DNA from: Serratia fonticola
GTDB lineage: Bacteria; Pseudomonadota; Gammaproteobacteria; Enterobacterales; Enterobacteriaceae
Assembly (NCBI RefSeq): GCF_001006005.1
Contig: NZ_CP011254.1
Location: forward strand, 1,240,001 to 1,304,000
DNA length: 64,000 nt
Direction: 5' to 3'
In this document: positions 33,574 through 42,514 of the stretch, piece after piece
Position numbering within the stretch: position 1 is the stretch's first letter
Layout of the letters: the number at the start of each line of letters is the position of its first letter
Position numbers and translations under genes: made by a program
The notes under the pieces: generated by a model
What the model was told of the DNA's origin: nothing
The model's input: the letters and a program-made list of their open reading frames with translations, nothing else
Databases searched by the model: none

Positions 33574-33603
33574 ATGTTACCGATAACATGTTACCGGTAA
33601 CAA
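33574..33603. promoter_or_regulatory. Tandem GntR operators
   Basis: Two near-perfect palindromes, ATGTTACCGATAACAT (33574-33589) and ATGTTACCGGTAACAA (33588-33603), share their boundary bases. Both match the GntR operator that represses gluconate genes and is released by gluconate. They lie 59-89 bp before the gntK start. Confidence 0.85.
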
Positions 33604-33662
33604 TCGGCAGTTAAATAATCTAGCCGCAACAGACTATGGCTCGCAGGTGGGGGAACCAAACC

Positions 33663-34202
33663 ATGACCAATAATCAGAATCGTGTTTACGTCATTATGGG
33701 CGTTTCCGGCAGCGGCAAGTCTGCCGTCGCCAATGCTGTTGCCCAACAGCTATCAGCCAACTTCCTGGACGGTGACTTTCTCCATCCTCGCTGCAATATC
33801 CAGAAAATGGCCTCAGGCGAACCGCTCAATGACGACGATCGCGCACCCTGGTTGGCCGCCCTGAACGACGCCGCTTTCGCCATGCAGCGTACCAATGCGG
33901 TCTCGATCATCGTCTGCTCTGCGCTGAAAAAACATTATCGCGATCGGCTGCGTGCCGGTAACGACAATCTGTCATTCATCTATTTGCACGGCGACTTCCC
34001 AGTGATCGAAGCTCGGCTGGCTGCCCGCAAGGGGCATTTCTTCAAACCCCAAATGTTGGTCACCCAGTTCGCCACGCTGGAGCAGCCGGGCCAAGATGAA
34101 GTTGACGTCCAGGCCATCGATATCGATCAGCCGCTGGATGCGGTGATTGCCGACACTGTGCGGCATATCCAGAGCTTTCTGCCGCAAAAAGCCTGTGCAT
34201 AA
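33663..34202 (+). CDS. gntK: Gluconokinase
   Basis: Phosphorylates gluconate with ATP to 6-phosphogluconate, which enters the pentose phosphate or Entner-Doudoroff route. 179 residues (E. coli GntK 175). P-loop GVSGSGKS at residues 13-20; [20 protein letters not shown] and DDDRAPWL are the conserved substrate-binding blocks. ATG follows the purine-rich GGTGGGGGAA. GntR and CRP sites lie upstream; edd follows 65 bp downstream and makes the next step. No gluconate permease is in the window. Confidence 0.95.
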   Translation: MTNNQNRVYVIMGVSGSGKSAVANAVAQQLSANFLDGDFLHPRCNIQKMASGEPLNDDDRAPWLAALNDAAFAMQRTNAVSIIVCSALKKHYRDRLRAGNDNLSFIYLHGDFPVIEARLAARKGHFFKPQMLVTQFATLEQPGQDEVDVQAIDIDQPLDAVIADTVRHIQSFLPQKACA

Positions 34203-34267
34203 CGAGATGTTCTGAACAACATAACTGGCCCTCGCCGCGCGCATTAGGGCTGCATTGTGAGGATGGT

Positions 34268-36082
34268 ATGATTAACAGCACCCTGGCACGCGTAACACAA
34301 CGCATCATTGAACGTTCAAAAGAGAGCCGAGCTGCCTATCTGGCGCGCATTAATGAAGCCCGTACGCAGACGGTACACCGCTCGCAGCTAGCCTGTGGCA
34401 ACCTGGCCCACGGCTTTGCCGCCTGCCAGCCCGACGATAAAGCCGCCCTGAAAAACATGGTGCGCAGCGATATCGCCATCATCACTGCCTACAACGATAT
34501 GCTCTCCGCCCACCAGCCTTATGAAAGCTACCCACAGCGGCTGAAACAGGCGTTGCACAGCGTTGGTGCCGTTGGCCAGGTCGCAGGTGGTGTACCGGCA
34601 ATGTGCGATGGCGTGACTCAGGGGCAGGACGGTATGGAGCTGTCGTTGATGAGCCGCGATGTGATAGCCATGTCCGCAGCTATCGGTCTGTCCCATAACA
34701 TGTTCGACGGCGCATTGTTCCTGGGTATCTGCGACAAGATTGTGCCAGGGTTGGTGATGTCTGCCCTGTCCTTCGGCCATTTGCCTGCCGTATTTGTGCC
34801 TGCCGGGCCGATGAGCAGCGGCCTGCCAAATAAAGAGAAAGTACGTGTGCGCCAGCTGTATGCCGAGGGCAAGGCCGATCGCCACGCGCTGCTGGAAGCC
34901 GAAGCGGCCTCTTACCACGGCGTTGGCACCTGCACCTTCTACGGCACGGCCAACACCAACCAGATGGTGATGGAGGTGATGGGCCTGCATCTGCCCGGCA
35001 CCTCTTTCATTCATCCAGACACGCCGCTGCGCGATGCGCTCAATGATGCTGCCGCTCGCCAAATCACCCGCCTGACAGAAACCGCCGGTAATTACCTGCC
35101 GATAGGCCAATTGGTGGATGAAAAAGTGGTGGTTAACGGCATCGTATCGCTTCTGGCCACCGGGGGATCGACCAACCTGACGATGCATATGGTGGCCATG
35201 GCTCGCGCAGCAGGCATCATCATCAACTGGGATGATTTCTCTGAGCTTTCCGATTCGGTGCCACTGCTGTGCCGCATCTACCCCAACGGCCCGGCGGATA
35301 TCAATCAGTTCCAGGCGGCGGGCGGTGTGCAATTGGTCGTGCGCGAGCTGCTGAACAACGGCCTGTTGCATCAGGATGTACATACCGTCGCCGATTTCGG
35401 CCTGGAGCGTTACACCCAGGAACCTTGGCTGGACAATGGCCAGTTGGCCTGGCGCGACGGGGCAGCAAGTTCGTTGGACGCTAACGTGATTGCCAGCATA
35501 GCCAAACCGTTCGAGCACCATGGCGGTACCAAGGTGCTGGCCGGTAATCTGGGCCGTGCGGTGATGAAGACGTCGGCGGTGCCTGCCGAAAATCAGATTA
35601 TCGAAGCCCCGGCGATCGTATTCGAAAGCCAGCACGATATCGTCCCTGCCTTCGAAGCAGGCAAGCTGGATCGAGACTGCGTAGTGGTCGTGCGTTTCCA
35701 GGGGCCACAGGCCAATGGCATGCCTGAACTGCATAAGCTGATGCCACCGCTTGGGGTATTGATGGATCGCGGCTTCAAGGTCGCGTTGGTGACCGATGGC
35801 CGCCTGTCCGGCGCTTCCGGCAAGGTTCCTTCGGCGATCCATGTCACCCCGGAGGCCTACACTGGCGGTATGCTGGCCAAAGTACAAAGCGGCGATATGA
35901 TCCGGGTGAATGGCCGCACCGGTGAGCTGCAACTGCTGGTCGCCGAAGCAGAACTGGCACAGCGAACTCCCTATCACCCCGATCTGAGCGGTGAAAGGAA
36001 CGGCTGTGGCCGTGAACTGTTTGGCGCGTTACGCAGCCAGCTTTCCGGGGCCGAACAGGGCGCCTGCTGTATCACGTTTTAA
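34268..36082 (+). CDS. edd: Phosphogluconate dehydratase
   Basis: Dehydrates 6-phosphogluconate to 2-keto-3-deoxy-6-phosphogluconate, first step of the Entner-Doudoroff pathway; an iron-sulfur enzyme of the IlvD/Edd family. 604 residues (E. coli 603). Family blocks are [31 protein letters not shown] and the cluster-binding [20 protein letters not shown]. They continue with [26 protein letters not shown] and [18 protein letters not shown]. It lies downstream of gntK and is probably co-transcribed. Oddity: eda, the aldolase that normally follows edd, is absent and the next gene is atoS. Confidence 0.96.
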   Translation: MINSTLARVTQRIIERSKESRAAYLARINEARTQTVHRSQLACGNLAHGFAACQPDDKAALKNMVRSDIAIITAYNDMLSAHQPYESYPQRLKQALHSVGAVGQVAGGVPAMCDGVTQGQDGMELSLMSRDVIAMSAAIGLSHNMFDGALFLGICDKIVPGLVMSALSFGHLPAVFVPAGPMSSGLPNKEKVRVRQLYAEGKADRHALLEAEAASYHGVGTCTFYGTANTNQMVMEVMGLHLPGTSFIHPDTPLRDALNDAAARQITRLTETAGNYLPIGQLVDEKVVVNGIVSLLATGGSTNLTMHMVAMARAAGIIINWDDFSELSDSVPLLCRIYPNGPADINQFQAAGGVQLVVRELLNNGLLHQDVHTVADFGLERYTQEPWLDNGQLAWRDGAASSLDANVIASIAKPFEHHGGTKVLAGNLGRAVMKTSAVPAENQIIEAPAIVFESQHDIVPAFEAGKLDRDCVVVVRFQGPQANGMPELHKLMPPLGVLMDRGFKVALVTDGRLSGASGKVPSAIHVTPEAYTGGMLAKVQSGDMIRVNGRTGELQLLVAEAELAQRTPYHPDLSGERNGCGRELFGALRSQLSGAEQGACCITF

Positions 36083-36099
36083 TCCTGATTAACCTGGAC

Positions 36100-36119
36100 G
36101 GGCGCGGCATGCTGCGCCC
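36100..36119. repeat. REP-like palindrome after edd
   Basis: GGGCGCGGCATGCTGCGCCC: 20-bp palindrome, 17 bp past the edd stop. Same family as 19457-19476, 32358-32376 and 33406-33428. Confidence 0.6.
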
Positions 36120-36140
36120 CACTACCTTGCGAGTTCGCAA

Positions 36141-36158
36141 TTGGTACGACTATTGCTT
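36141..36158 (+). promoter_or_regulatory. Sigma-54 promoter upstream of atoS
   Basis: TTGGTACGACTATTGCTT: the invariant -24 GG and -12 GC are separated by exactly 10 bases and the flanks (TTGGTACG, TTGCTT) match the consensus TGGCACG-N4-TTGC. It lies about 125 bp before atoS. As AtoC is itself a sigma-54 activator, this would allow autoregulation. Confidence 0.65.
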
Positions 36159-36282
36159 AAAAAGAGGACATGCGTACACTTAACATACCCGTTCCAGTCC
36201 GGCCAGCCTGAAAGAGACTCTGGCGCTGTATACAGATGACCTTGCCCTGCCCAACGGACGATAACGCCAGGATTTAGTCTGT

Positions 36283-38133
36283 ATGAAAGCATTTTTGCCA
36301 GGCTTACACGCCCTCATCCAACAACGACTCCCACACACGCTGCGCAGTAAAATGATTGTCCTGGCCATCATCATGGTCTCGCTACCGACCTTAATCATTG
36401 GCTATCTGGTTGAAACCGAGGGACGTGAAGCCTTGCTGCAAGAGAAGAAGGCCAAGCTGTTTGCCGTCACCTCCTTGCTGGATAATGCGCTAGGCGACAG
36501 CTTTTCGCTGTACCCTGGTTTGCCCAGAGAGCAGCGCATCAAGGCACTGAATCAGCATCTGGCACCGGTTACCGATGAGATCACCCGCGCTTTTTCCGGG
36601 GTCGGTGCGGGTTACTATAACCAACAGCTGGATGCCATTATTACCTACGCCCCACAGCAGCAATATGGTAATGCGGTCGGTATTTCGATCAATCCAGACC
36701 ACCCCGGTCATGACGTCATGGCAAACGGCCAACCGCTGGTAAGCAGTGGCTCTCAGGTGCGTGGCAACATTATGAATGCCATGATCCCCATCAAACGCGA
36801 TAACCAGATCCTCGGGTATATCTGGGCCAACGAACTATCGAATGATATCGATCGTCAGGCGCTGTCGATGGATCTCAAGATTATCCTGGTGATCAGCGTT
36901 GGCCTGTTATTGAGCCTAGGACTGATCGTGGCCTTTTCACGCCGCTTCGCCTCGGATATTGACGTTATTAAATCCAGCCTGACCAATTTATCGTTGAACC
37001 TGAATAGCGACCTCCCCGCGATGCAGGGAGAGATGGGTGAAATATCCGACAGCGTGAATGCCTTATCCCGCGCACTGCGGGAAACCAAAACGCTCAATGA
37101 ATTAATTCTCGAAAGCGCCGCCGACGGAGTTATTTCAGTGGATATCCATGGCTGTGTCACCATGATTAACCCCGCAGGGGAACTCATCACCGGCTACAGC
37201 CGTATGGAACTGATGGGGAAACCTTATGCGGAAGTGTTTGAAAAAGTGGATTTTAATAGCCCGGTATTGGACACCCTGTTCCGTGGCATAGAACATGTCG
37301 CGTTAGAAATTGATTACCCCGGGAAAACCCGCACCATACAGCTCAGTATCAGTACCAGCCAACTGCGTAACGCCCAGGGGGATACCATCGGTGCCCTGGC
37401 CATATTCACCGATTTAACCGCCAAGAAGGACGTGCAACGCCGCATTGAGCAAGCCGAACGGCTGGCCACGCTTGGAGAGTTGATGGCCGGGGTCGCCCAT
37501 GAAGTTCGCAATCCATTAACGGCCATCAGCGGTTTTGTGCAAATCCTTAAGGACAGTGAAAAAGATCCACAGCGGCTGGAATATACCCACATCATTTTAA
37601 AAGAGGTTCAGTCGATTAATCGGGTGATCCAGCAGTTGCTCGACTTCTCTCGCCCACGGATTGGCCGCTATCATCAAGTCAATTTAAATCAAATTCTGCG
37701 CGAAAGCCTGATCCTGGTAAAAACCAAAGGCGTAGAAGCCAGGGTTGATTTTCATCTTCACTTGGATGAACAATTGAGTGATATTGAAGCCGACGGCGAA
37801 TTATTAAAGCAGGTATTACTTAATATTCTGATTAATGCCGTCCAGTCTATTGCTGCCAGAGGGGAGATTACCATTTCCACCCAGGTGTTGGAGGAAGGCT
37901 GGCAGAAAATCACTATTCAGGATAACGGCTGTGGTATTGCTGATGATATTAAGTCGAAAGTTTTCGATCCATTTTATACCACCAAGCCTTCGGGAACTGG
38001 ATTAGGTTTATCCATCAGCCAGCGCATTGTAACTGCCCACGATGGGGAAATAAAACTAGCAAGCCAGCCGAATAATGGAGCCATCTTTACTATTATCTTG
38101 CCAGTCAAACATGACGCAGGGGACCTATTATGA
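36283..38133 (+). CDS. atoS: Acetoacetate two-component sensor histidine kinase AtoS
   Basis: Inner-membrane sensor kinase that phosphorylates AtoC in response to acetoacetate. 616 residues (E. coli 608). Layout: membrane segment near 23-41, periplasmic sensor domain (about 45-195), second membrane segment (about 198-222), HAMP-like linker, PAS domain (about 270-375, LESAADGVISVDIHGCVTMI), H-box GVAHEVRNPLTAISGF with the phosphorylated His-406, and ATPase boxes NAVQSI, DNGCGI and GTGLGLSIS. It overlaps atoC by 4 bp (ATGA). Confidence 0.93.
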   Translation: MKAFLPGLHALIQQRLPHTLRSKMIVLAIIMVSLPTLIIGYLVETEGREALLQEKKAKLFAVTSLLDNALGDSFSLYPGLPREQRIKALNQHLAPVTDEITRAFSGVGAGYYNQQLDAIITYAPQQQYGNAVGISINPDHPGHDVMANGQPLVSSGSQVRGNIMNAMIPIKRDNQILGYIWANELSNDIDRQALSMDLKIILVISVGLLLSLGLIVAFSRRFASDIDVIKSSLTNLSLNLNSDLPAMQGEMGEISDSVNALSRALRETKTLNELILESAADGVISVDIHGCVTMINPAGELITGYSRMELMGKPYAEVFEKVDFNSPVLDTLFRGIEHVALEIDYPGKTRTIQLSISTSQLRNAQGDTIGALAIFTDLTAKKDVQRRIEQAERLATLGELMAGVAHEVRNPLTAISGFVQILKDSEKDPQRLEYTHIILKEVQSINRVIQQLLDFSRPRIGRYHQVNLNQILRESLILVKTKGVEARVDFHLHLDEQLSDIEADGELLKQVLLNILINAVQSIAARGEITISTQVLEEGWQKITIQDNGCGIADDIKSKVFDPFYTTKPSGTGLGLSISQRIVTAHDGEIKLASQPNNGAIFTIILPVKHDAGDLL

Positions 38134-39539
38134 AAAAGTCATACCGTATTCTTATCGTGGATGATGAAGAAAACGTTCGCCGCATGTTAAGCACCGTGTT
38201 TAGCCTTGATGGCCATCAACCTATCTGTGCCGCAGATGGCCAGCAAGCGCTGGAACAATTCAAACAACAGGCCCCGGATATTGTGTTAATGGATATCCGT
38301 ATGCCGAAAATCAGTGGCCTTGAGGCACTGCAAGTCATGCGGCAGACTCGGCAGGAAACACCGGTGATCCTCATGACCGCCTATGCAGCCGTTGAAACCG
38401 CGGTTGAGGCGCTACGCTTGGGCGCATTTGATTATGTCATCAAACCCTTTGATTTGGACGAGCTGAAAATCATTATCAGCCGTGCAATGCAGTTGCAGGA
38501 GATGAAACAGGAAATCAATCGCCTGCATCGGGCCTTATCTGACAGCTACCAATGGGGCCGATTACTTACCAATAGCGCCAAAATGATGGAACTTTGCCGC
38601 GATACGGCAAAAATCGCCATGAGCCACGCCAGCGTGTTGATAACCGGTGAAAGTGGCACCGGCAAGGAGTTGATTGCTAAAGCCATCCACTACAACAGCC
38701 CGCGCGCCAAGGGGCCATTTATCAAGATAAACTGCGGCGCGCTGCCGGAATCTCTGCTGGAAAGTGAGCTCTTCGGCCATGAGAAAGGGGCCTTTACCGG
38801 CGCGCATATGCAGCGCCAGGGCCTGTTTGAACGAGCCAACCAGGGGACGCTGCTGCTGGATGAGGTCGGCGAAATGCCGCACAACTTGCAGGTCAAATTA
38901 CTGCGGGTGCTGCAGGAAAAAGAGTTTGAGCGGCTCGGTGGCAGCAAAACCATTAAAACAGATATCCGGCTGATTGCCGCGACCAACCGCAATCTGGCGG
39001 CGATGGTAGAGCAAGGCGAGTTCCGCCAGGATCTGTTTTACCGCCTGAATGTGATCCATCTTTCCCCGTTGCCGCTACGCGAAAGACCGGAAGACGTGCC
39101 GTTGCTGGCCCGGCATTTCCTGCAGAAGTTCAATGCCGAAAACGGCAAAGAGATCATTGAGATAGATGCCAGCGCGCAGGCCATGCTTGATGCGTATTCT
39201 TGGCCGGGTAACATCCGGGAACTCTCCAATGCGATTGAGCGAGCCGTGATTATGAGCACCGGGTTTATCATCTTCCCGGAGGATTTACCGGAACATTTAC
39301 AGCAGCCACAACCCGTCCAGCCTAATATTAATCGCGCCACATTTGCTGAGCCGGGATTAAATTTGAAAGAAAATATTAAAGCTTATGAACGCGAGTTGAT
39401 TTGCTCTGCGCTGGCAGATAATCAGGATAATCGGGTTAAAACCGCCCGCGCGTTAGGTATTAGCCGCAGAGCTTTGATGTACAAATTGCAGGAATACCGC
39501 ATCGACTCTCACGCCTCCATACCACCGGATAATATATAA
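38130..39539 (+). CDS. atoC: Acetoacetate metabolism response regulator AtoC (sigma-54 activator)
   Basis: NtrC-type activator that switches on atoDAEB with sigma-54 RNA polymerase. 469 residues in three domains. The receiver (1-120) has the acidic pair Asp-11/Asp-12 and the phosphoacceptor Asp-55 in VLMDIRMPK. The AAA+ domain (about 145-375) has Walker A GESGTGKE, the sigma-54-contacting loop GAFTGAH, LLLDEVGEMP and the R-finger region. The C-terminal Fis-type helix-turn-helix has NRVKTARALGISRRALMYKL. Start codon overlaps the atoS stop, implying coupled translation. Confidence 0.94.
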   Translation: MKKSYRILIVDDEENVRRMLSTVFSLDGHQPICAADGQQALEQFKQQAPDIVLMDIRMPKISGLEALQVMRQTRQETPVILMTAYAAVETAVEALRLGAFDYVIKPFDLDELKIIISRAMQLQEMKQEINRLHRALSDSYQWGRLLTNSAKMMELCRDTAKIAMSHASVLITGESGTGKELIAKAIHYNSPRAKGPFIKINCGALPESLLESELFGHEKGAFTGAHMQRQGLFERANQGTLLLDEVGEMPHNLQVKLLRVLQEKEFERLGGSKTIKTDIRLIAATNRNLAAMVEQGEFRQDLFYRLNVIHLSPLPLRERPEDVPLLARHFLQKFNAENGKEIIEIDASAQAMLDAYSWPGNIRELSNAIERAVIMSTGFIIFPEDLPEHLQQPQPVQPNINRATFAEPGLNLKENIKAYERELICSALADNQDNRVKTARALGISRRALMYKLQEYRIDSHASIPPDNI

Positions 39540-39576
39540 ACAAATATTAACTGTCTGATGCATGCTGGTCCAAATA

Positions 39577-39611
39577 GCGCCTGAGATCACATTTATTAGG
39601 TCATCAGGCGT
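39577..39611 (+). terminator. Possible atoSC terminator hairpin
   Basis: GCGCCTGA pairs with TCAGGCG(T) across a 19-base loop, 38 bp past the atoC stop, followed by CTATTATTCT rather than a true T-tract. Weak. Confidence 0.35.
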
Positions 39612-39647
39612 CGTCTATTATTCTGGGGAAGAACGGAGGTAACAAAA

Positions 39648-39676
39648 TGTGCACCCCAGTGCAAGAAATTGCACAC
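39648..39676. promoter_or_regulatory. Candidate AtoC binding region
   Basis: Inverted TGTGCA...TGCACA with inner TGCA copies (TGTGCAC at 39648-39654, TGCA at 39660-39663, TGCACA at 39670-39675). It lies about 105 bp before the sigma-54 promoter of atoD, the usual enhancer distance. E. coli AtoC also binds an inverted palindrome upstream of atoD. Confidence 0.5.
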
Positions 39677-39779
39677 TTCATTGTTAATTAACCCCGCATA
39701 TTATTAAACAATTAAATAACAATCCTGCTATTGCAGTGAATATCAGAGAGTTAGTACCTTTCTAACCCCCCAGGTTCAA

Positions 39780-39796
39780 TTGGCATGAAGGTTGCT
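39780..39796 (+). promoter_or_regulatory. Sigma-54 promoter of atoDAEB
   Basis: TTGGCATGAAGGTTGCT has -24 GG and -12 GC 10 bases apart and close fit to the TGGCAC-N5-TTGC consensus. It is 47 bp before the atoD ATG. Confidence 0.85.
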
Positions 39797-39843
39797 ATTC
39801 CTTAATTGAAACTATTTTTTAGTGTCAAATATAAGGGATAACC

Positions 39844-40506
39844 ATGAAAAGAAAACTCATCGATATTGAGCAGGCGACCGAACATTTCCGTGATGGCATG
39901 ACCATCATGATTGGTGGTTTTATGGGCGTGGGCGCCCCACCGCGTCTTATTTCAGCCTTACTGGCAGCAAACGTAAAAGATCTCACCTTAATCACCACCG
40001 ATACCGCCTTCGTCGATACCGGTGTTGGGCCATTGGTAGCCAGTGGCAGGGTGAGGAAAGTTATCGCCTCCCATATCGGCACCAACCCAGAAACTGGCCG
40101 CCGTATGATCTCGGGCGAGATGGAAGTGGAGTTGGTTCCACAGGGCACGCTAGCGGAACGTATCCGTTGTGGTGGTGCTGGCCTGGGTGGCTTCCTGACC
40201 CCCACTGGCGTTGGCACCGTGGTCGAAGAAGGTAAACAAAAAATCACGCTGAACGGTATCGACTACCTGCTGGAACTGCCTTTACGCGCCGATCTGGCCT
40301 TGGTACGCGCCCATCTTAGCGACTATCAGGGCAACCTGACCTACCAGCTAAGCGCCCGTAACTTCAACCCGCTGATGGCACTTGCCGCTGACGTTGTTAT
40401 CGCCGAACCGGAATCCGTGGTGGATATCGGCAGTATTACCCCTGACTGCGTCATCACCCCAGCCGCGTTAATTGACCACATTGTCTGCCCGCAGGAGAAC
40501 CAATAA
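39844..40506 (+). CDS. atoD: Acetoacetyl-CoA:acetate CoA-transferase, alpha subunit
   Basis: With AtoA forms the CoA transferase that activates acetoacetate (and butyrate or valerate) using acetyl-CoA. 220 residues as in E. coli. The type I CoA-transferase alpha signature is present as [20 protein letters not shown] near residues 19-38, plus the [16 protein letters not shown] block. First gene of atoDAEB behind a sigma-54 promoter; its stop shares a base with the atoA start. Confidence 0.95.
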   Translation: MKRKLIDIEQATEHFRDGMTIMIGGFMGVGAPPRLISALLAANVKDLTLITTDTAFVDTGVGPLVASGRVRKVIASHIGTNPETGRRMISGEMEVELVPQGTLAERIRCGGAGLGGFLTPTGVGTVVEEGKQKITLNGIDYLLELPLRADLALVRAHLSDYQGNLTYQLSARNFNPLMALAADVVIAEPESVVDIGSITPDCVITPAALIDHIVCPQENQ

Positions 40507-41171
40507 TGAACGCTAAAGAACTTATCGCTCGTCGCGTGGCCCTTGAACTGCACGATGGGGACATCGTCAATCTGGGCATCGGGTTACCCACTCAGGTGGT
40601 CAACTATTTACCCACCGATATTCATATCACCCTGCAATCTGAAAATGGTTTTCTTGGTTTAGCGCCGGTCACCGAGGCCCATCCCAATCTGGTCAATGCC
40701 GGTGGTCAGCCCTGCGGCATCTTGCCGGGTGGCGCGGCCTTCGACAGCGCATTTTCCTTTGCTCTGATCCGTGGCGGCCATGTTGATGTTAGCGTGCTAG
40801 GCGGCTTACAGGTCGATCAACAGGCCAACCTCGCCAACTGGATGGTACCGGGAAAAATGGTACCAGGTATGGGGGGGGCGATGGATCTGGTTACCGGCGC
40901 ACGACGGGTGATCATTGCGATGGAACATTGCGCCAAAGACGGCTCCGCCAAAATCCTCCAGCACTGCTCACTACCGCTGACCGCGAAAAATAAAGTCAGC
41001 ATGGTGGTGACCGAGTTGGCCGTTTTCAGCTTCGAACAAGGCAAGTTGGTCCTGATGGAGCATGCGCCAGGCGTTACTCTGGAAACCATTCAGGCCAAAA
41101 CAGAAGCTGAATTCTCCGTGTCATCGGACCTCAAAGCCATGCCGATTGTGGTAGAGGAAGGTGTCGTATGA
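40506..41171 (+). CDS. atoA: Acetoacetyl-CoA:acetate CoA-transferase, beta subunit
   Basis: Catalytic partner of AtoD. 221 residues (E. coli 216). The SENG motif in LQSENGFLGLAP (about residues 44-51) carries the Glu that forms the CoA thioester intermediate; GLPTQVVNYLP, GGHVDVSVLGGLQVD and NWMVPGKMVPGMGGAMDLV are further family blocks. Its end overlaps atoE by 4 bp. Confidence 0.95.
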   Translation: MNAKELIARRVALELHDGDIVNLGIGLPTQVVNYLPTDIHITLQSENGFLGLAPVTEAHPNLVNAGGQPCGILPGGAAFDSAFSFALIRGGHVDVSVLGGLQVDQQANLANWMVPGKMVPGMGGAMDLVTGARRVIIAMEHCAKDGSAKILQHCSLPLTAKNKVSMVVTELAVFSFEQGKLVLMEHAPGVTLETIQAKTEAEFSVSSDLKAMPIVVEEGVV

Positions 41172-42490
41172 TTGGCCGCATCTCCCGCTTTTTAACCGGT
41201 TTCGTTAGCCGCTATCTGCCTGACCCGCTGATTTTTGCCATGTTGCTAACGATGCTGACCTTTGGTATCGCACTGGCACTCACCCCTCATACGCCAATTG
41301 AAATGGTGAATATGTGGGGTAATGGCTTCTGGAATCTGCTGGCCTTCGGTATGCAGATGGCGCTGATTATCGTCACCGGCCATGCTCTGGCAACCTCCGC
41401 ACCGGTCAAGCGTATCCTGACGCTCACAGCTTCGGTCGCTAAAACTCCGGCTCAGGGCGTGATGTTGGTGACTTTCCTCGGGTCGGTAGCCTGCGTCATC
41501 AACTGGGGGTTTGGTCTGGTGGTCGGCGCGATGTTTGCCCGCGAAGTCGCACGCCGTATTCCCGGCTCCGATTACCCGCTATTAATTGCCTGCGCTTACA
41601 TCGGCTTCCTGACCTGGGGCGGCGGCTTCTCTGGCTCTATGCCGCTGCTGGCCGCCACACCAGGCAACCCGGTGGAACATATCGCCGGTTTGATCCCGGT
41701 CTCCGACACGCTGTTCACTGGCTACAACCTGTTTATTACCTTAGGTCTGATCCTGGTGATGCCGTTCGTCACCCGCATGATGGTCCCCAAGCCACATGAG
41801 GTGGTAAGTGTGGATCCTGCGTTGCTGGCGGAAGAGCCAAGCTTCCAAAAAAAGCTGGCTGCTGATGCTCCAATTGCTGAAAAAATGGAAGAAAGCCGCA
41901 TTATTGCCTTCATCATCGGGGCCCTAGGCATTGCCTATTTAGGGATGAGCTTCTGGGAAAAGGGCTTCAACATCACGATTAATACGGTAAACATGATGTT
42001 TATGATTGCCGGTATCCTGCTGCACAAAACCCCGATGGCCTATATGCGCGCCATCTCTGCGGCGGCCAAGAGCACGGCAGGCATTTTAGTCCAGTTCCCA
42101 TTCTATGCCGGGATCCAGCTCATGATGGAACACTCTGGCCTCGGCGGCCTGATCACCGAGTTCTTCATCAACGTGGCCAACAAAGACACCTTCCCTATTA
42201 TGACCTTCTTCAGTTCGGCACTGATTAACTTTGCCGTGCCATCAGGTGGCGGTCATTGGGTGATCCAGGGGCCATTCGTTATTCCTGCTGCTCAGGCTCT
42301 GGGGGCCGATTTAGGTAAGTCGGTGATGGCTATCGCCTATGGCGAGCAGTGGATGAACATGGCGCAGCCTTTCTGGGCGCTACCTGCGTTGGCTATCGCC
42401 GGTCTGGGGGTCCGGGACATCATGGGCTACTGCGTCACCGCCCTGCTGTTCTCTGGCGTCATCTTCGTTATCGGCCTCACCCTATTCTAG
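41168..42490 (+). CDS. atoE: Short-chain fatty acid transporter AtoE
   Basis: Inner-membrane permease thought to take up short-chain fatty acids for the ato pathway. The 440 residues form about eleven to twelve hydrophobic helices. Blocks typical of the AtoE family are FVSRYLPDPLIFAMLLTMLT at the N-terminus, INWGFGLVVGAMFAREVARR, GGGFSGSMPLLAATPGNP and the C-terminal NFAVPSGGGHWVIQGPFVIP. ATGA overlap with atoA shows operon membership. Confidence 0.93.
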   Translation: MIGRISRFLTGFVSRYLPDPLIFAMLLTMLTFGIALALTPHTPIEMVNMWGNGFWNLLAFGMQMALIIVTGHALATSAPVKRILTLTASVAKTPAQGVMLVTFLGSVACVINWGFGLVVGAMFAREVARRIPGSDYPLLIACAYIGFLTWGGGFSGSMPLLAATPGNPVEHIAGLIPVSDTLFTGYNLFITLGLILVMPFVTRMMVPKPHEVVSVDPALLAEEPSFQKKLAADAPIAEKMEESRIIAFIIGALGIAYLGMSFWEKGFNITINTVNMMFMIAGILLHKTPMAYMRAISAAAKSTAGILVQFPFYAGIQLMMEHSGLGGLITEFFINVANKDTFPIMTFFSSALINFAVPSGGGHWVIQGPFVIPAAQALGADLGKSVMAIAYGEQWMNMAQPFWALPALAIAGLGVRDIMGYCVTALLFSGVIFVIGLTLF

Positions 42491-42514
42491 CGTTGTCACA
42501 TAAGGAATTATCGT

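Noticed and set aside
34388..35977. 529-codon open frame on the minus strand
   Set aside because: It is exactly antisense to edd, a gene with full-length family similarity; the frame is a by-product of GC-rich codon use and its product (His/Gln-rich) resembles no family.
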